Below, piece by piece: positions 15,934-24,778 of a DNA stretch of 64,000 nt (the first letter of the stretch is position 1; each line of letters begins with the position of its first letter). The stretch spans positions 1-64,000 of the forward strand of contig SZPH01000001.1 of assembly GCA_030263615.1 (NCBI GenBank), read 5' to 3'. Origin of the DNA: Villigracilis sp900696595 (GTDB lineage Bacteria; Chloroflexota; Anaerolineae; Anaerolineales; Villigracilaceae). Under the pieces are notes generated by a model. That model did no database searches. It saw only the letters and a program-made list of their open reading frames with translations, and was not told the DNA's origin. The position numbers were made by a program, and so were the translations under genes.

Positions 15934-18900
15934 ATGCCCCTCCTCGCCTTCCTGCGCGAACTGCCCGAATACAAATCCATTCTCGCCAAGCTGAGCGAGC
16001 GTAAAGCGATTCCCAGCCTGGGATTGCCGCGCGCGGCGCGTTTGCCGATTCTTGCCGCTCTTCACGCGGATGCGAACCAGCCGATCCTGCTCGTCACCGA
16101 CCGCGCCGACCATGCGCTTGCGATGTTCGATGAACTTGGGTTTTGGGTTAAGTCACCGCGCTATTTATTTGCGGAACCCAACCCGCTATTTTACGAAGAC
16201 GCCGCCTGGGGCATCACCACCCGCCGCGAAAGACTGCAAACGCTCACCGCCCTCTCCAATTACCATTTACCATTCACCAAAAAACCCGAAACGCCCCCCA
16301 TCATTGTCGCCTCCGTCCGTTCGTTGATGACGCGAACTCTGCCCCGGCGGGATTTTCTCAAAGCGTGTAAAAAACTCGCAGTAAGCCAGACCAGCCGCCC
16401 CGAAGCCCTGATGCGCGAATGGGCGCGGATCGGCTATCAGCGCGTGAATACCGTCCTCGAGCCGGGGCAATTCTCTCATCGCGGCGGCATCCTCGATGTG
16501 TGGGCGCCGACGGAGTTGAACCCCGCGCGGCTGGATTTTTTTGGCGACGAGATCGAGATCCTCCGCGCCTTCGACCCCGCCACCCAGCGCACGCTCGAAA
16601 GCCTCGATTCGATATTGATTACGCCCGCGCGCGAATTCCTTGCGGATATGACGGAAAGCGACGCGCCGCTATCGGAATTTCATATTCCATTGCTTCATTC
16701 ACAACCCGCGTCCTTGCTGGATTATCTGCCGCAGAAGACTTTGATTTTTGCGGACGACCTCGGCATGATTGAAACCATGGCGAATGAAATCGAAGAACAG
16801 GCGGTCAAGTTTCGGCAGGAGAGCGTCGGCGAAGGGACGCTCGCGGCGGATTTTCCCGCGCCGTATTTGCCGTGGTCGGAACTGAACGACTCGCTGGATG
16901 ATTACGCCCGGCTTGAACTGGGACGTTCTGTCGAATCTGAAACCGAAGGCGGGCTTGCTTCGCGCTTTGGGCATGACGAGCGTTTTGGCGGCCGGCTTAA
17001 ACCGTTTGTGGATTATCTCGCCCCCATCGTCGAACGCGGCGAACAGGTTTTCATCGTCTCGCGCCAGGCTCAACGGTTGCGCGATTTATGGTTTGAGCAT
17101 TATCCCGAATCCGAACATCCGAATCTTGAATTTACCGAAGCGTCGTTGTCCGAAGGCTTCACGCTAACTACTCATCCATTTCCTGCTCGTCTACTCTCTG
17201 TTCACCTAATCACCGACTCCGAAATCTTCGGCTGGGAGCGCCCCCAGCCGCGCTCTCGCCAGCGACAAACCGCCGACACGCCCGAATCGTTATACGCCGA
17301 TTTGCAGGCGGGCGATTACGTTGTGCATGTGGATCACGGCATTGGGCGCTTTGCGGGTTTGATTCAGCGGCAACTCGATGGGCATGAGCGCGAGTATCTC
17401 ACGGTGGAGTATGAGCGCGGCGATGTTCTTTATGTCCCCGTTCACCAGGCCGATCGGCTGACGCGCTACGTCGGCGCGGATGGCGGCAAGCCTTCGCTGG
17501 ATAACCTCGGCGGGCAGGCGTGGGCGGAGACAAAGAGCCGCGTCAAGGAGGCGGTGCAGAAAGTCGCTGAAGACCTGCTCGATCTTTATGCGCGGCGGCA
17601 GGTGGCGCAGGGGTTTGAGTTTGCGCCGGATACGCAATGGCAAAAGGAACTTGAAGATAGTTTTCCCTACGTCGAGACCGACGACCAGAAGCGCGCCATC
17701 GCCGACATCAAACGCGACATGGAACGCGCCCGCCCGATGGATCGCTTGTTGTGCGGCGATGTGGGCTATGGAAAAACCGAAGTGGCGTTGCGCGCCGCCT
17801 TCAAAGCCGTGATGAGCGGCAGGCAGGTTGCGGTTCTTGTGCCGACGACGGTTTTGGCGCAGCAACATTTTGAGACGTTTTCCCAGCGGCTCGCGGCGTT
17901 TCCGGTCAAGGTGGAGATGCTTTCCCGCTTCCGCACGCCGCGCGAGCAAACCGAAATTTTATACAAACTTGCGACGGGCGAAATGGATATTGTCATCGGG
18001 ACGCATCGCCTCATTTCCGCCGACGTTGTGTTCAAGGATTTGGGCTTGGTCGTCATTGACGAGGAGCAGCGCTTCGGCGTGACTCATAAAGAGCATCTTA
18101 AGAAACTCCGCACCGAAGTGGATGTGCTGACGCTGACCGCCACGCCGATTCCGCGCACGCTGTACATGGCGCTGACCGGCGTGCGCGACATCTCCAACCT
18201 CAACACGCCGCCCGAGGAACGCCTGCCCATCGTCACGCATGTGGGACCGTATTCTTCGCGGCTGGTGCGGCAGGCGGTCTTGCGCGAACTGGAGCGCGGC
18301 GGGCAGATTTTTTACGTCCACAACCGCGTGCAGACGATTGACGCGATGAAGGCGCATCTTGAGAAACTCGTCCCCGAGGCGCGGATTGACATCGGTCACG
18401 GGCAGATGCCGGAGCATCAACTCTCGCAGGTCATGCACCGCTTCGGAAACGCCGAGATTGACATTCTGCTCTCGACCACGATCATCGAATCCGGGCTGGA
18501 TATTCCCAACGCCAACACGCTGATCGTGGATCGCGCCGATACGTTTGGGCTGGCGCAACTCTATCAACTGCGCGGACGGGTGGGGCGCGGGGCGATGCGG
18601 GCTTACGCTTATTTCTTTCGCCATAAAAAACTCACGCCGACGATTGAGGGTCAACAGCGGCTTGAAGTCATTGCGGAGAATACGCAACTTGGCGCGGGAT
18701 ATTCCATCGCCATGCGCGACCTTGAGATTCGCGGCGCGGGCGAACTTCTCGGCACGAAACAACACGGGTTTATTCAAGCCGTCGGTTTTCATCTTTACAC
18801 CCGCCTGCTTGCGGATGCGGTGAGACGAATACGAACCGCTAAAAATCACTCGGCAAACATTCCCATAAAAGAATTCATCCTTCAGCCTTCATCCCTTCGA

Positions 18901-19368
18901 CAAGCTCAGGGCAATGCCTTCAGCCTTCCATTGTCCATCCCCGTCAATGTGGACCTTCCCCTCGCCGTCGGTATCCCCGCGCATTACATCGCGGATCAAG
19001 ACCTGCGCCTGCGCCTCTATCGCCGCATCGCGGACGTGCGCGACGAGACCGAACTGGACGCGCTCGGCGCGGAATTCCGTGATCGCTTCGGTCAAATGCC
19101 GGAGATGACGCAGAATCTTTTGTATCAGATGCGGGTCAAACTGCGGGCGGAACGGATCGGGCTGGCGGCGGTGGGCTGGGAATCGGGGCAGATCCTGCTC
19201 AGGTATCCGCAACCAGCCAACGGCGCGGAGGCGAAGCGTCTGCCTGACCGGGCAAACGGCGTGAGAGGAGGAAAAGGTCAATATTGGGTGGCGGTCAATA
19301 AAGAGGAAATCTGGACTGCAAAATTGCTGGATGTGTTGGCAAGTTTGACGGCGCCGGATGGCGGGTAG
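15934..19368 (+). CDS. mfd: Transcription-repair coupling factor
   Basis: 1144 residues from ATG 15934; the earlier GTG at 15913 lies inside the tandem repeat. Mfd removes stalled RNA polymerase and recruits nucleotide excision repair. The UvrB-like N-terminal region is followed by the CarD-like RNA-polymerase-interacting module (GDYVVHVDHGIGRFAGL), the RecG-like helicase with Walker A GDVGYGKTEVA, the DEEQ box and TATPIPRTL, helicase motif VI in LRGRVGRG, and a C-terminal TRCF domain. Three short in-frame low-complexity inserts resemble repeats seen between genes: SNYHLPFTKKP (about 16255), LLSVHLITD (about 17190) and SSLRQAQGNAF (about 18890). Confidence 0.97.
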   Translation: MPLLAFLRELPEYKSILAKLSERKAIPSLGLPRAARLPILAALHADANQPILLVTDRADHALAMFDELGFWVKSPRYLFAEPNPLFYEDAAWGITTRRERLQTLTALSNYHLPFTKKPETPPIIVASVRSLMTRTLPRRDFLKACKKLAVSQTSRPEALMREWARIGYQRVNTVLEPGQFSHRGGILDVWAPTELNPARLDFFGDEIEILRAFDPATQRTLESLDSILITPAREFLADMTESDAPLSEFHIPLLHSQPASLLDYLPQKTLIFADDLGMIETMANEIEEQAVKFRQESVGEGTLAADFPAPYLPWSELNDSLDDYARLELGRSVESETEGGLASRFGHDERFGGRLKPFVDYLAPIVERGEQVFIVSRQAQRLRDLWFEHYPESEHPNLEFTEASLSEGFTLTTHPFPARLLSVHLITDSEIFGWERPQPRSRQRQTADTPESLYADLQAGDYVVHVDHGIGRFAGLIQRQLDGHEREYLTVEYERGDVLYVPVHQADRLTRYVGADGGKPSLDNLGGQAWAETKSRVKEAVQKVAEDLLDLYARRQVAQGFEFAPDTQWQKELEDSFPYVETDDQKRAIADIKRDMERARPMDRLLCGDVGYGKTEVALRAAFKAVMSGRQVAVLVPTTVLAQQHFETFSQRLAAFPVKVEMLSRFRTPREQTEILYKLATGEMDIVIGTHRLISADVVFKDLGLVVIDEEQRFGVTHKEHLKKLRTEVDVLTLTATPIPRTLYMALTGVRDISNLNTPPEERLPIVTHVGPYSSRLVRQAVLRELERGGQIFYVHNRVQTIDAMKAHLEKLVPEARIDIGHGQMPEHQLSQVMHRFGNAEIDILLSTTIIESGLDIPNANTLIVDRADTFGLAQLYQLRGRVGRGAMRAYAYFFRHKKLTPTIEGQQRLEVIAENTQLGAGYSIAMRDLEIRGAGELLGTKQHGFIQAVGFHLYTRLLADAVRRIRTAKNHSANIPIKEFILQPSSLRQAQGNAFSLPLSIPVNVDLPLAVGIPAHYIADQDLRLRLYRRIADVRDETELDALGAEFRDRFGQMPEMTQNLLYQMRVKLRAERIGLAAVGWESGQILLRYPQPANGAEAKRLPDRANGVRGGKGQYWVAVNKEEIWTAKLLDVLASLTAPDGG
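18888..18920. repeat. Repeat remnant inside mfd
   Basis: CCTTCGACAAGCTCAGGGC, flanked by pyrimidine-rich ATCCTTCAGCCTTC units, is read in frame as SLRQAQG in the linker before the TRCF domain. The same core occurs, diverged, at 4617-4640 and 45643-45663. Confidence 0.65.
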
Positions 19369-19386
19369 CAAGCGGATGAATTTTTT

Positions 19387-19830
19387 TCAGGGGAGCGCGT
19401 CTATTTCCCATCCGCGCCGCGTTTTTGGGCTGTATGCCACGCGGTATATTTTTCCTTCTTCAAGCGTTTCATAGACATCGCCCATGATGATGACAGAACC
19501 AATCCCTTCGAATTCAGCATAGAATGTTTTTGGCGATCGGGAGGTGTGGCGTTTGTGCGCAAGCCGCGCCTCAAGGACCTGGGCTGTGCCGCTGCGTAGA
19601 TCCATGAGGTTGTTGTAAATATGCAAGCTTGTTGCCGCGAGGACGGCCAGCATCAACAGCCCGCTGACGGCGAGGAAGATTATGAAGGGGAGATTTTCAC
19701 GCAAGCCGGTGAAAAGACACGCAAACATCCCGCAGAGAATAGTCAGCAGGACGAAGAGAGAAATTGCAGGCAGAGTTGCATTTGCCTTCAGCCAGTTTTG
19801 TTGTTCAAGGGTGAGCGGTTTGGCGGACAT
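19387..19830 (-). CDS. Two-helix membrane protein of unknown function
   Basis: 147 residues. Two hydrophobic segments at about 22-42 and 48-68 (LPFIIFLAVSGLLMLAVLAA) are followed by a soluble C-terminal beta-rich region ending GKIYRVAYSPKTRRGWEIDAL, which resembles the C-terminal region of small membrane proteins that sense or bind at the interface, but I do not recognise the family. It begins 2 bp after the stop of the large membrane protein at 19833-21893, so the two are cotranscribed. Confidence 0.75.
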   Translation of the reverse strand: MSAKPLTLEQQNWLKANATLPAISLFVLLTILCGMFACLFTGLRENLPFIIFLAVSGLLMLAVLAATSLHIYNNLMDLRSGTAQVLEARLAHKRHTSRSPKTFYAEFEGIGSVIIMGDVYETLEEGKIYRVAYSPKTRRGWEIDALP

Positions 19831-19832
19831 GT

Positions 19833-21893
19833 TTATTGGTATGCCTCGCAGTTTAGATTTTCTTTTAATCCGTTTAGCGCCGCTTCCTTTTTATCCGTCG
19901 CCGGAGCGGATTCTGCCAGCCGATTCAACGCGCCGCACAGGCTGGGTTCCAGCCCCGCCGTGACGCGGTTTGCGAATTTGGTCATTTCCTTTACTTTATC
20001 CCAATCCCCGGTTTGACCAAAGCCTTCGATGAAGGGGATGTATTCGAAGCCGTTGTCGGGGCGTTCGCTGTTCGCTTCGGCTTCGTTCCACAGGCGGACG
20101 ATTTCATCCCATTCCTGATATTGTCGGGCGAGGTCGGCTTGTTCAAAGTAGTAGCACCAGGTTTGCGTGTTGGTTTTGCCGTAAATCTCTTCGGGCGGAG
20201 TCGGGGATTCGCCTTCGACTGGTTTGATCAGGGCGATGTCTGACCCGGCGGAGAGGCGGCGCATGTCGTCGCTGACGAGGCGCAGGTTTGCATCCTGGGG
20301 TTGGAGAATCCACAGGCATCTCTGCATCTCAGGGTTGAACGAGAGCAGGATCATTTTCCGGCTGTCGCCTTTGAAGTCCATCGTCAGTTTACTGCCTTCG
20401 AGCGGAATCCCGGCGAGGAAGTCGTCCGTGTTTGGGTTGGTGTAATAGAACGGAAAATACCAGTAGGGCGGTTCGGAAATATCGCCGGGCTGGTAGGTTG
20501 TGATGAGCGAATACGCGACCGAATAACTTCCCATAAAACCGAGGATTTCCTCATCTGTGACGATGGCGGTTCCGGGTTCGAGCGCGGGCGCGCGCCAGAG
20601 CAATTCGCGGGCGAGGCGTTCCTGCTTTTCCCACGAATAGGCGAACTCCCTTTCGAGGGTCAGGTGCATACCGACGGCGAGGGCGACGCACAGCGCGATC
20701 GCGGCGATTTTCTTCCTGGCGTTGTCAATCATGTTTTCGACGATGACCGCGAAGATCAGCGACGCTCCCAGAGTCGCCCCAATGCCGAAGCGCGACCCGG
20801 CAAATTCGTTCTTGTGCGTGACGATGTCCTGACCGATGATCCAGAGTGGAGCCATGCCGAGGAGGACGATGAGCAAGCCCAGGGTCAGCGGGGAGACGAG
20901 CCAGCGTTTTTCGGCGGACGTTTCGGCGTTATGGGTTTTTGTCAGGTGGAGGAATGTGGCGAGAAACGCCAGCGCGCCGACAAAAAGGACGAAGGAATTG
21001 AAGATCGTAGCGAATGAAAATAATTCCGGGGTCAGGGCGCGCTGCCAGCTTGTGAAGATGACGATGATCGAATCCTGTAACGCTGTGCGGATGAGAAGCC
21101 AGCCGGTTTCGAGCGGGTTTTCGAGCAGGGCAAAGAGGATTTTCGGCGAGTTGCGGTCGCCGATGGGCGGCGGAATGTACAGGAACATGCGCCAGATGAT
21201 ATAGGCGGCGAGCGCGGCCAGATAGGGCAGCCAGTTCAAAAGCGTTTTCGATACGCGCGCGCGAATTTCCCCGACCTTTTCGCTCAACAGCCAATATAAG
21301 ATCAGCGGGCGGATGAGCGTCATGCCGACAAAGTATTCGGCGGTGAACAGATGCAGCCCTTCGAGCAGGACTGCCGCCGCGGTCAATGGGATGCGATAGC
21401 GATCCGTTGTGACGGCGCGGGCCATGAGGTAGAGGCTGAGGGCAAAGAAAAGGAATCCGCTCCAATACAGCATGGCGTTGACGGCGTACGATTGAATCAG
21501 AAAAAACGGGTGAACCAGAAAAATGAAAGCCGCAAATGCAACTTCGCGCCGGCGCGAGGGCCACAGAAGTTTAAGGAAATACCACACGGTTGTCGCCGTC
21601 AGCCAGCGCGCCATCAGCGCCGCGATATGCCATGCCAGCGGGTTGAAACCCAGCAATCGAAACAGGCTGATGTAAAGCCAGGCCGCGTTCGGGCGGCTGT
21701 CGTAATACATCTCGATCGTCAGGCTGGGGATGCCTTTGTTGAAGGCGTAAAATACATAGGGCCAATCGTCCTGATAAAACCCCAGCCGGTTGGCGAGCAA
21801 ACCAAAGCCGAAAATAGCGACCAACAGGAAGGCCAGCGGCGTGAGATTTTCCTTGATGACGATGTTTTGAAATCGCGCGCGAATGTTTTTCAT
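19833..21893 (-). CDS. Polytopic membrane glycosyltransferase-like protein (GT-C type)
   Basis: 686 residues. Start ATG 21893 is chosen because the longer reading to 22082 crosses dispersed repeats. About ten to eleven hydrophobic helices occupy residues 10-430, with the early luminal motif GFYQDDWPYVFYAF typical of GT-C lipid-linked-sugar transferases (acidic DD pair after the first helix). The C-terminal 230 residues are extracytoplasmic and end in helices resembling TPR (YQEWDEIVRLWNEAEAN). It may move sugars onto lipids or proteins; acceptor unknown. Operon with the small membrane protein downstream. Confidence 0.8.
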   Translation of the reverse strand: MKNIRARFQNIVIKENLTPLAFLLVAIFGFGLLANRLGFYQDDWPYVFYAFNKGIPSLTIEMYYDSRPNAAWLYISLFRLLGFNPLAWHIAALMARWLTATTVWYFLKLLWPSRRREVAFAAFIFLVHPFFLIQSYAVNAMLYWSGFLFFALSLYLMARAVTTDRYRIPLTAAAVLLEGLHLFTAEYFVGMTLIRPLILYWLLSEKVGEIRARVSKTLLNWLPYLAALAAYIIWRMFLYIPPPIGDRNSPKILFALLENPLETGWLLIRTALQDSIIVIFTSWQRALTPELFSFATIFNSFVLFVGALAFLATFLHLTKTHNAETSAEKRWLVSPLTLGLLIVLLGMAPLWIIGQDIVTHKNEFAGSRFGIGATLGASLIFAVIVENMIDNARKKIAAIALCVALAVGMHLTLEREFAYSWEKQERLARELLWRAPALEPGTAIVTDEEILGFMGSYSVAYSLITTYQPGDISEPPYWYFPFYYTNPNTDDFLAGIPLEGSKLTMDFKGDSRKMILLSFNPEMQRCLWILQPQDANLRLVSDDMRRLSAGSDIALIKPVEGESPTPPEEIYGKTNTQTWCYYFEQADLARQYQEWDEIVRLWNEAEANSERPDNGFEYIPFIEGFGQTGDWDKVKEMTKFANRVTAGLEPSLCGALNRLAESAPATDKKEAALNGLKENLNCEAYQ

Positions 21894-21951
21894 GTCGGCG
21901 TGATTATACCCTCGACAAATTTGCGCGCCTCTTTCCAGACTGTTCCTCGGG

Positions 21952-22035
21952 CTGCAAAATCTCCAGATTTTGCATCGAAAGTTGGGAGACTTTCGACTCC
22001 GCTGGGCGTAATTTTGCATCGAAAGCCGGGAGAGG
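21952..22035. repeat. Dispersed palindromic repeat, family D
   Basis: Contains CAAAATCTCCAGATTTTG and CGAAAGTTGGGAGACTTTCG inverted repeats and a second CGAAAGCCGGGAGAG copy. Related pieces occur at 28137-28163 and inside the amylase gene at 2902-2927. It fills the divergent region before uvrB. Confidence 0.75.
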
Positions 22036-22076
22036 TCGCATGATTTCCCACGCCTTGACTTTGTTGGTGTAAAATA

Positions 22077-22088
22077 GAACACACGTTC
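22077..22088 (+). promoter_or_regulatory. Probable LexA (SOS) box upstream of uvrB
   Basis: GAAC-ACAC-GTTC, a perfect GAAC-N4-GTTC palindrome matching the DinR/LexA box type known from Gram-positive bacteria, 24 bp before the uvrB start and just after an AT-rich TAAAAT (22070-22075). SOS control of uvrB is established in many bacteria. Confidence 0.6.
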
Positions 22089-22111
22089 CTAAAATTGGAA
22101 AAGATAACCTC

Positions 22112-24151
22112 ATGGAATTTAAACTTCAAGCGCCGTTTCAACCGATGGGCGATCAGCCCGAAGCCATCCGTTCCCTTGTGGATGGCGTGAATAAAGGGCT
22201 TAAGCATCAGGTCTTGCTGGGGGCTACTGGAACCGGAAAGACCTATACCATCGCCTCGGTCATCCAGGAATTGCAAAAGCCCGCGCTGATTATGGCGCAC
22301 AACAAAACGCTGGCGGCGCAGTTATACGCCGAGTTCCGCGATTTCTTCCCTGAAAACGCCGTGTCGTATTTTGTTTCGTACTACGATTACTACCAGCCGG
22401 AGGCGTACGTTCCGCGCCATGACCTGTTCATCGAGAAGGAAACGCAGATCAACGAAGAGATCGAGCGGATGCGCCTTGCGGCCACGACGGCGCTCATCTC
22501 GCGGCGGGATGTGATCATCGTCGCTTCGGTTTCGTGCATCTACGGGCTTGGCTCGCCGGAGGAATTCGGCAAGGGGACGGTGACTCTCAAGGTCGGCGAG
22601 ATTTACAGGCGCAACGCCCTGCTGAGACAGTTGATCGAAAGCCAGTATCAGCGCAACGACATGGAACTGCGCCCGGGAACCTTCCGCGTGCGCGGCGACA
22701 CGCTGGAGATCGTCCCGGCTTATGAGGATAAGAAAGGTTTCAAGATCGCATTCTTCGGCGACGAGGTCGAGCGCATCATGCAGTTCAGCCCGCTGACCGG
22801 CGAAATTTTCGACGAGCCGCAGGAAGTTTCCATTTACCCCGCCAAACAATTCTTGACCGACGCCGACCGCTTGAAAGAATCCATCAAAGCAATTGAAGCG
22901 GAGTTGGAGGAACGGCTGGCGTTGTATAAGAGCGAGGGAAAATTCCTCGAAGCCCAGCGCATCGAACAACGCACGCGCTACGACCTGGAAATGCTGAAGG
23001 AAGTCGGCTACTGTTCCGGCATCGAAAACTACTCGCGCCACCTGGACGGGCGCGCCCCCGGCACGCATCCCTGGACGCTGATTGACTTTCTGCCGAGCGA
23101 CTACCTGCTGATCATTGACGAGAGTCACATGACCGTGCCGCAGATTCGCGGCATGTACAACGGCGACCGCTCCCGCAAGGAAACGCTGGTCGAATACGGA
23201 TTCCGCCTGCCCTCCGCGCTGGATAACCGCCCGCTCAAGTTCGATGAGTTTGAAGGGGTGATGGGTTTGACAATTTACACCTCCGCGACTCCGGCGGAAT
23301 ATGAAACAAAAAACGCCCAACAGGTCGTCGAGCAAATCATCCGACCGACGGGGTTGGTGGACCCCGAGGTCGTGGTTCGCCCGGTCAAGGGGCAGGTGGA
23401 TGATCTGGTCGGAGAGATCGGGCAACGGGTGGAAAGAGGCGAGAGAATCCTCGTCACGACTCTCACCAAACGCATGGCGGAGGATTTGACGAAATACATG
23501 AAAGAGTTGGGGATCAAAGTCAATTACCTGCACTCGGAAGTGGAAACGCTGGAGCGCGTCAGCATCCTGCGCGACCTGCGGCTCGGCAAGTTTGACGTGC
23601 TGGTGGGAATCAACCTCTTGCGCGAAGGGCTGGACCTGCCGGAGGTTTCGCTGGTCGCAATTTTAGACGCGGACAAGGAAGGCTTTCTGCGCTCCGACAC
23701 GGCGCTGATTCAAACCATCGGGCGCGCGGCGCGCAACGTGAACGGGCGCGTCATCATGTACGCCGACCGCATGACAGACTCGATGAAACGCGCGATTGAC
23801 GAAACCAACCGCCGCCGCGCAAAGCAGATCAAATATAACGAAGAGAACGGCATCGTCCCGTTCAGCATCACCAAGGCGATCCACGACCTGACCGAGGAAG
23901 TGGCTTCCATGGCGGTGGGCGAGGCGAAGGGCGAATATAAAACCAAGGAGCGGGGCGACCTGCCGCGCAACGAACTGCGCCAGATCATGCGCGAAATGGA
24001 AACGCAGATGAAGGACGCCGCCAAAAATCTCGAGTTTGAAAAAGCGGCGGCATTGCGCGACGAACTCTACGAACTCAAAAGCCTGCTGGCGGAGGACGAA
24101 AGCCTGAAACCCTGGGAGCGCATCAAGTTGTTGAGCGGAGAAGAGGACTGA
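22112..24151 (+). CDS. uvrB: Excinuclease ABC subunit B
   Basis: 679 residues, full length. Walker A GATGTGKT at 37-44, the DNA-clamping beta-hairpin YYDYYQPEAYVP at about 91-102, DESH Walker B, TSATPAEYE, helicase motif VI in QTIGRAARN, and a C-terminal UVR motif (AKNLEFEKAAALRDELYELK) that binds UvrC. It verifies damage after UvrA delivery in nucleotide excision repair. uvrA and uvrC are not in the window; mfd, acting in the same pathway, is 2.7 kb upstream. A LexA-type box precedes it. Confidence 0.98.
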   Translation: MEFKLQAPFQPMGDQPEAIRSLVDGVNKGLKHQVLLGATGTGKTYTIASVIQELQKPALIMAHNKTLAAQLYAEFRDFFPENAVSYFVSYYDYYQPEAYVPRHDLFIEKETQINEEIERMRLAATTALISRRDVIIVASVSCIYGLGSPEEFGKGTVTLKVGEIYRRNALLRQLIESQYQRNDMELRPGTFRVRGDTLEIVPAYEDKKGFKIAFFGDEVERIMQFSPLTGEIFDEPQEVSIYPAKQFLTDADRLKESIKAIEAELEERLALYKSEGKFLEAQRIEQRTRYDLEMLKEVGYCSGIENYSRHLDGRAPGTHPWTLIDFLPSDYLLIIDESHMTVPQIRGMYNGDRSRKETLVEYGFRLPSALDNRPLKFDEFEGVMGLTIYTSATPAEYETKNAQQVVEQIIRPTGLVDPEVVVRPVKGQVDDLVGEIGQRVERGERILVTTLTKRMAEDLTKYMKELGIKVNYLHSEVETLERVSILRDLRLGKFDVLVGINLLREGLDLPEVSLVAILDADKEGFLRSDTALIQTIGRAARNVNGRVIMYADRMTDSMKRAIDETNRRRAKQIKYNEENGIVPFSITKAIHDLTEEVASMAVGEAKGEYKTKERGDLPRNELRQIMREMETQMKDAAKNLEFEKAAALRDELYELKSLLAEDESLKPWERIKLLSGEED

Positions 24152-24211
24152 AGTTTGCGCGGCGCTGTAAGAATTTTGCCCGGCCCGACATCAAACGAAA
24201 AAGGAGAGAGT

Positions 24212-24730
24212 ATGATTCTAAAAAAGATAACGCTTCGCGCATCGGGACTCGCCCTGGGCTTGGTCGCTGTCCTTCTGGCAGTTTCCTGCGCCCCGGCTGA
24301 ATCGGCCCCCGCGTCCGACGTTCCGATCGTGACCGAGCCGCCAAACGCAGAATCCCCCGCGCTTACAGCAGCGCCGTCCGTTCAACCTGCGGTCACATCG
24401 CGCGGCGACGCGCTCGAAGCCAGCGACCCGGCCGCCGTCAACCTCGCTTCGGGCGGTCTGCAACTGGTTGAATTCTTCCGCTTCACCTGAGCGACCTGCC
24501 GATCCATGGCGCCCATGGTTCATGGGCTCGAAGCGGAATATTACGGCAGGGTCAAATTCAGTTACCTCGACGCGGACGACCCGGACACGCAGACTTTTCA
24601 ACGAACGCTGGGATTCGCATTCCAGCCCGAATTCTATTTGCTGGACGCCGATGGCAACGTCTTGAAAAAACTGGTCGGGTTTGTCTCGGCGGACGATTTC
24701 CGAAACCTGTTCAACTCGCATCTGCAATAA
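24212..24730 (+). CDS. Thioredoxin-like lipoprotein with in-frame UGA: candidate selenoprotein (UxxC)
   Basis: 172 residues if the UGA at 24488-24490 is read through. The start ATG 24212 has an AAGGAGAG site. The signal peptide ends in the lipobox LLAVSC (Cys26), then a Pro/Ala/Ser linker, then a thioredoxin fold: LQLVEFFRFT, codon 93 UGA, then ATCRSMAPMVHGLEAEY, VKFSYLDADDP, and PEFYLLDADGNVLKKLVGF with the cis-Pro region. UGA falls precisely on the first Cys of the CxxC redox site, giving UATC. The frame is intact on both sides with no decay. A 7-bp hairpin with GUU loop lies 27 nt after the UGA. The other reading is a nonsense mutation of TGC or a sequencing error. Selenium machinery is not in this window. 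Expected role: disulfide or peroxide chemistry outside the membrane. Confidence 0.6.
24511..24527 (+). promoter_or_regulatory. Candidate bacterial SECIS hairpin
   Basis: GCCCATG (24511-24517), loop GTT (24518-24520), CATGGGC (24521-24527): a perfect 7-bp stem. The loop begins 28 nt after the UGA. Known bacterial SECIS elements lie just 3' of the UGA inside the coding sequence with a G/GU-containing apical loop about 16-37 nt away; the match is by position and form, not by similarity search. Confidence 0.5.
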
Positions 24731-24778
24731 ACTTCCCTGCCGCATAAACAAGCGCCTTCTCCCTAGACTCTTTGCGCG

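Noticed and set aside
24506..24730. A separate small gene beginning at the ATG after the UGA
   Set aside because: It lacks a ribosome site and begins in the middle of the thioredoxin fold, after the redox site. One gene with a recoded UGA explains the data better, though reinitiation is not excluded.
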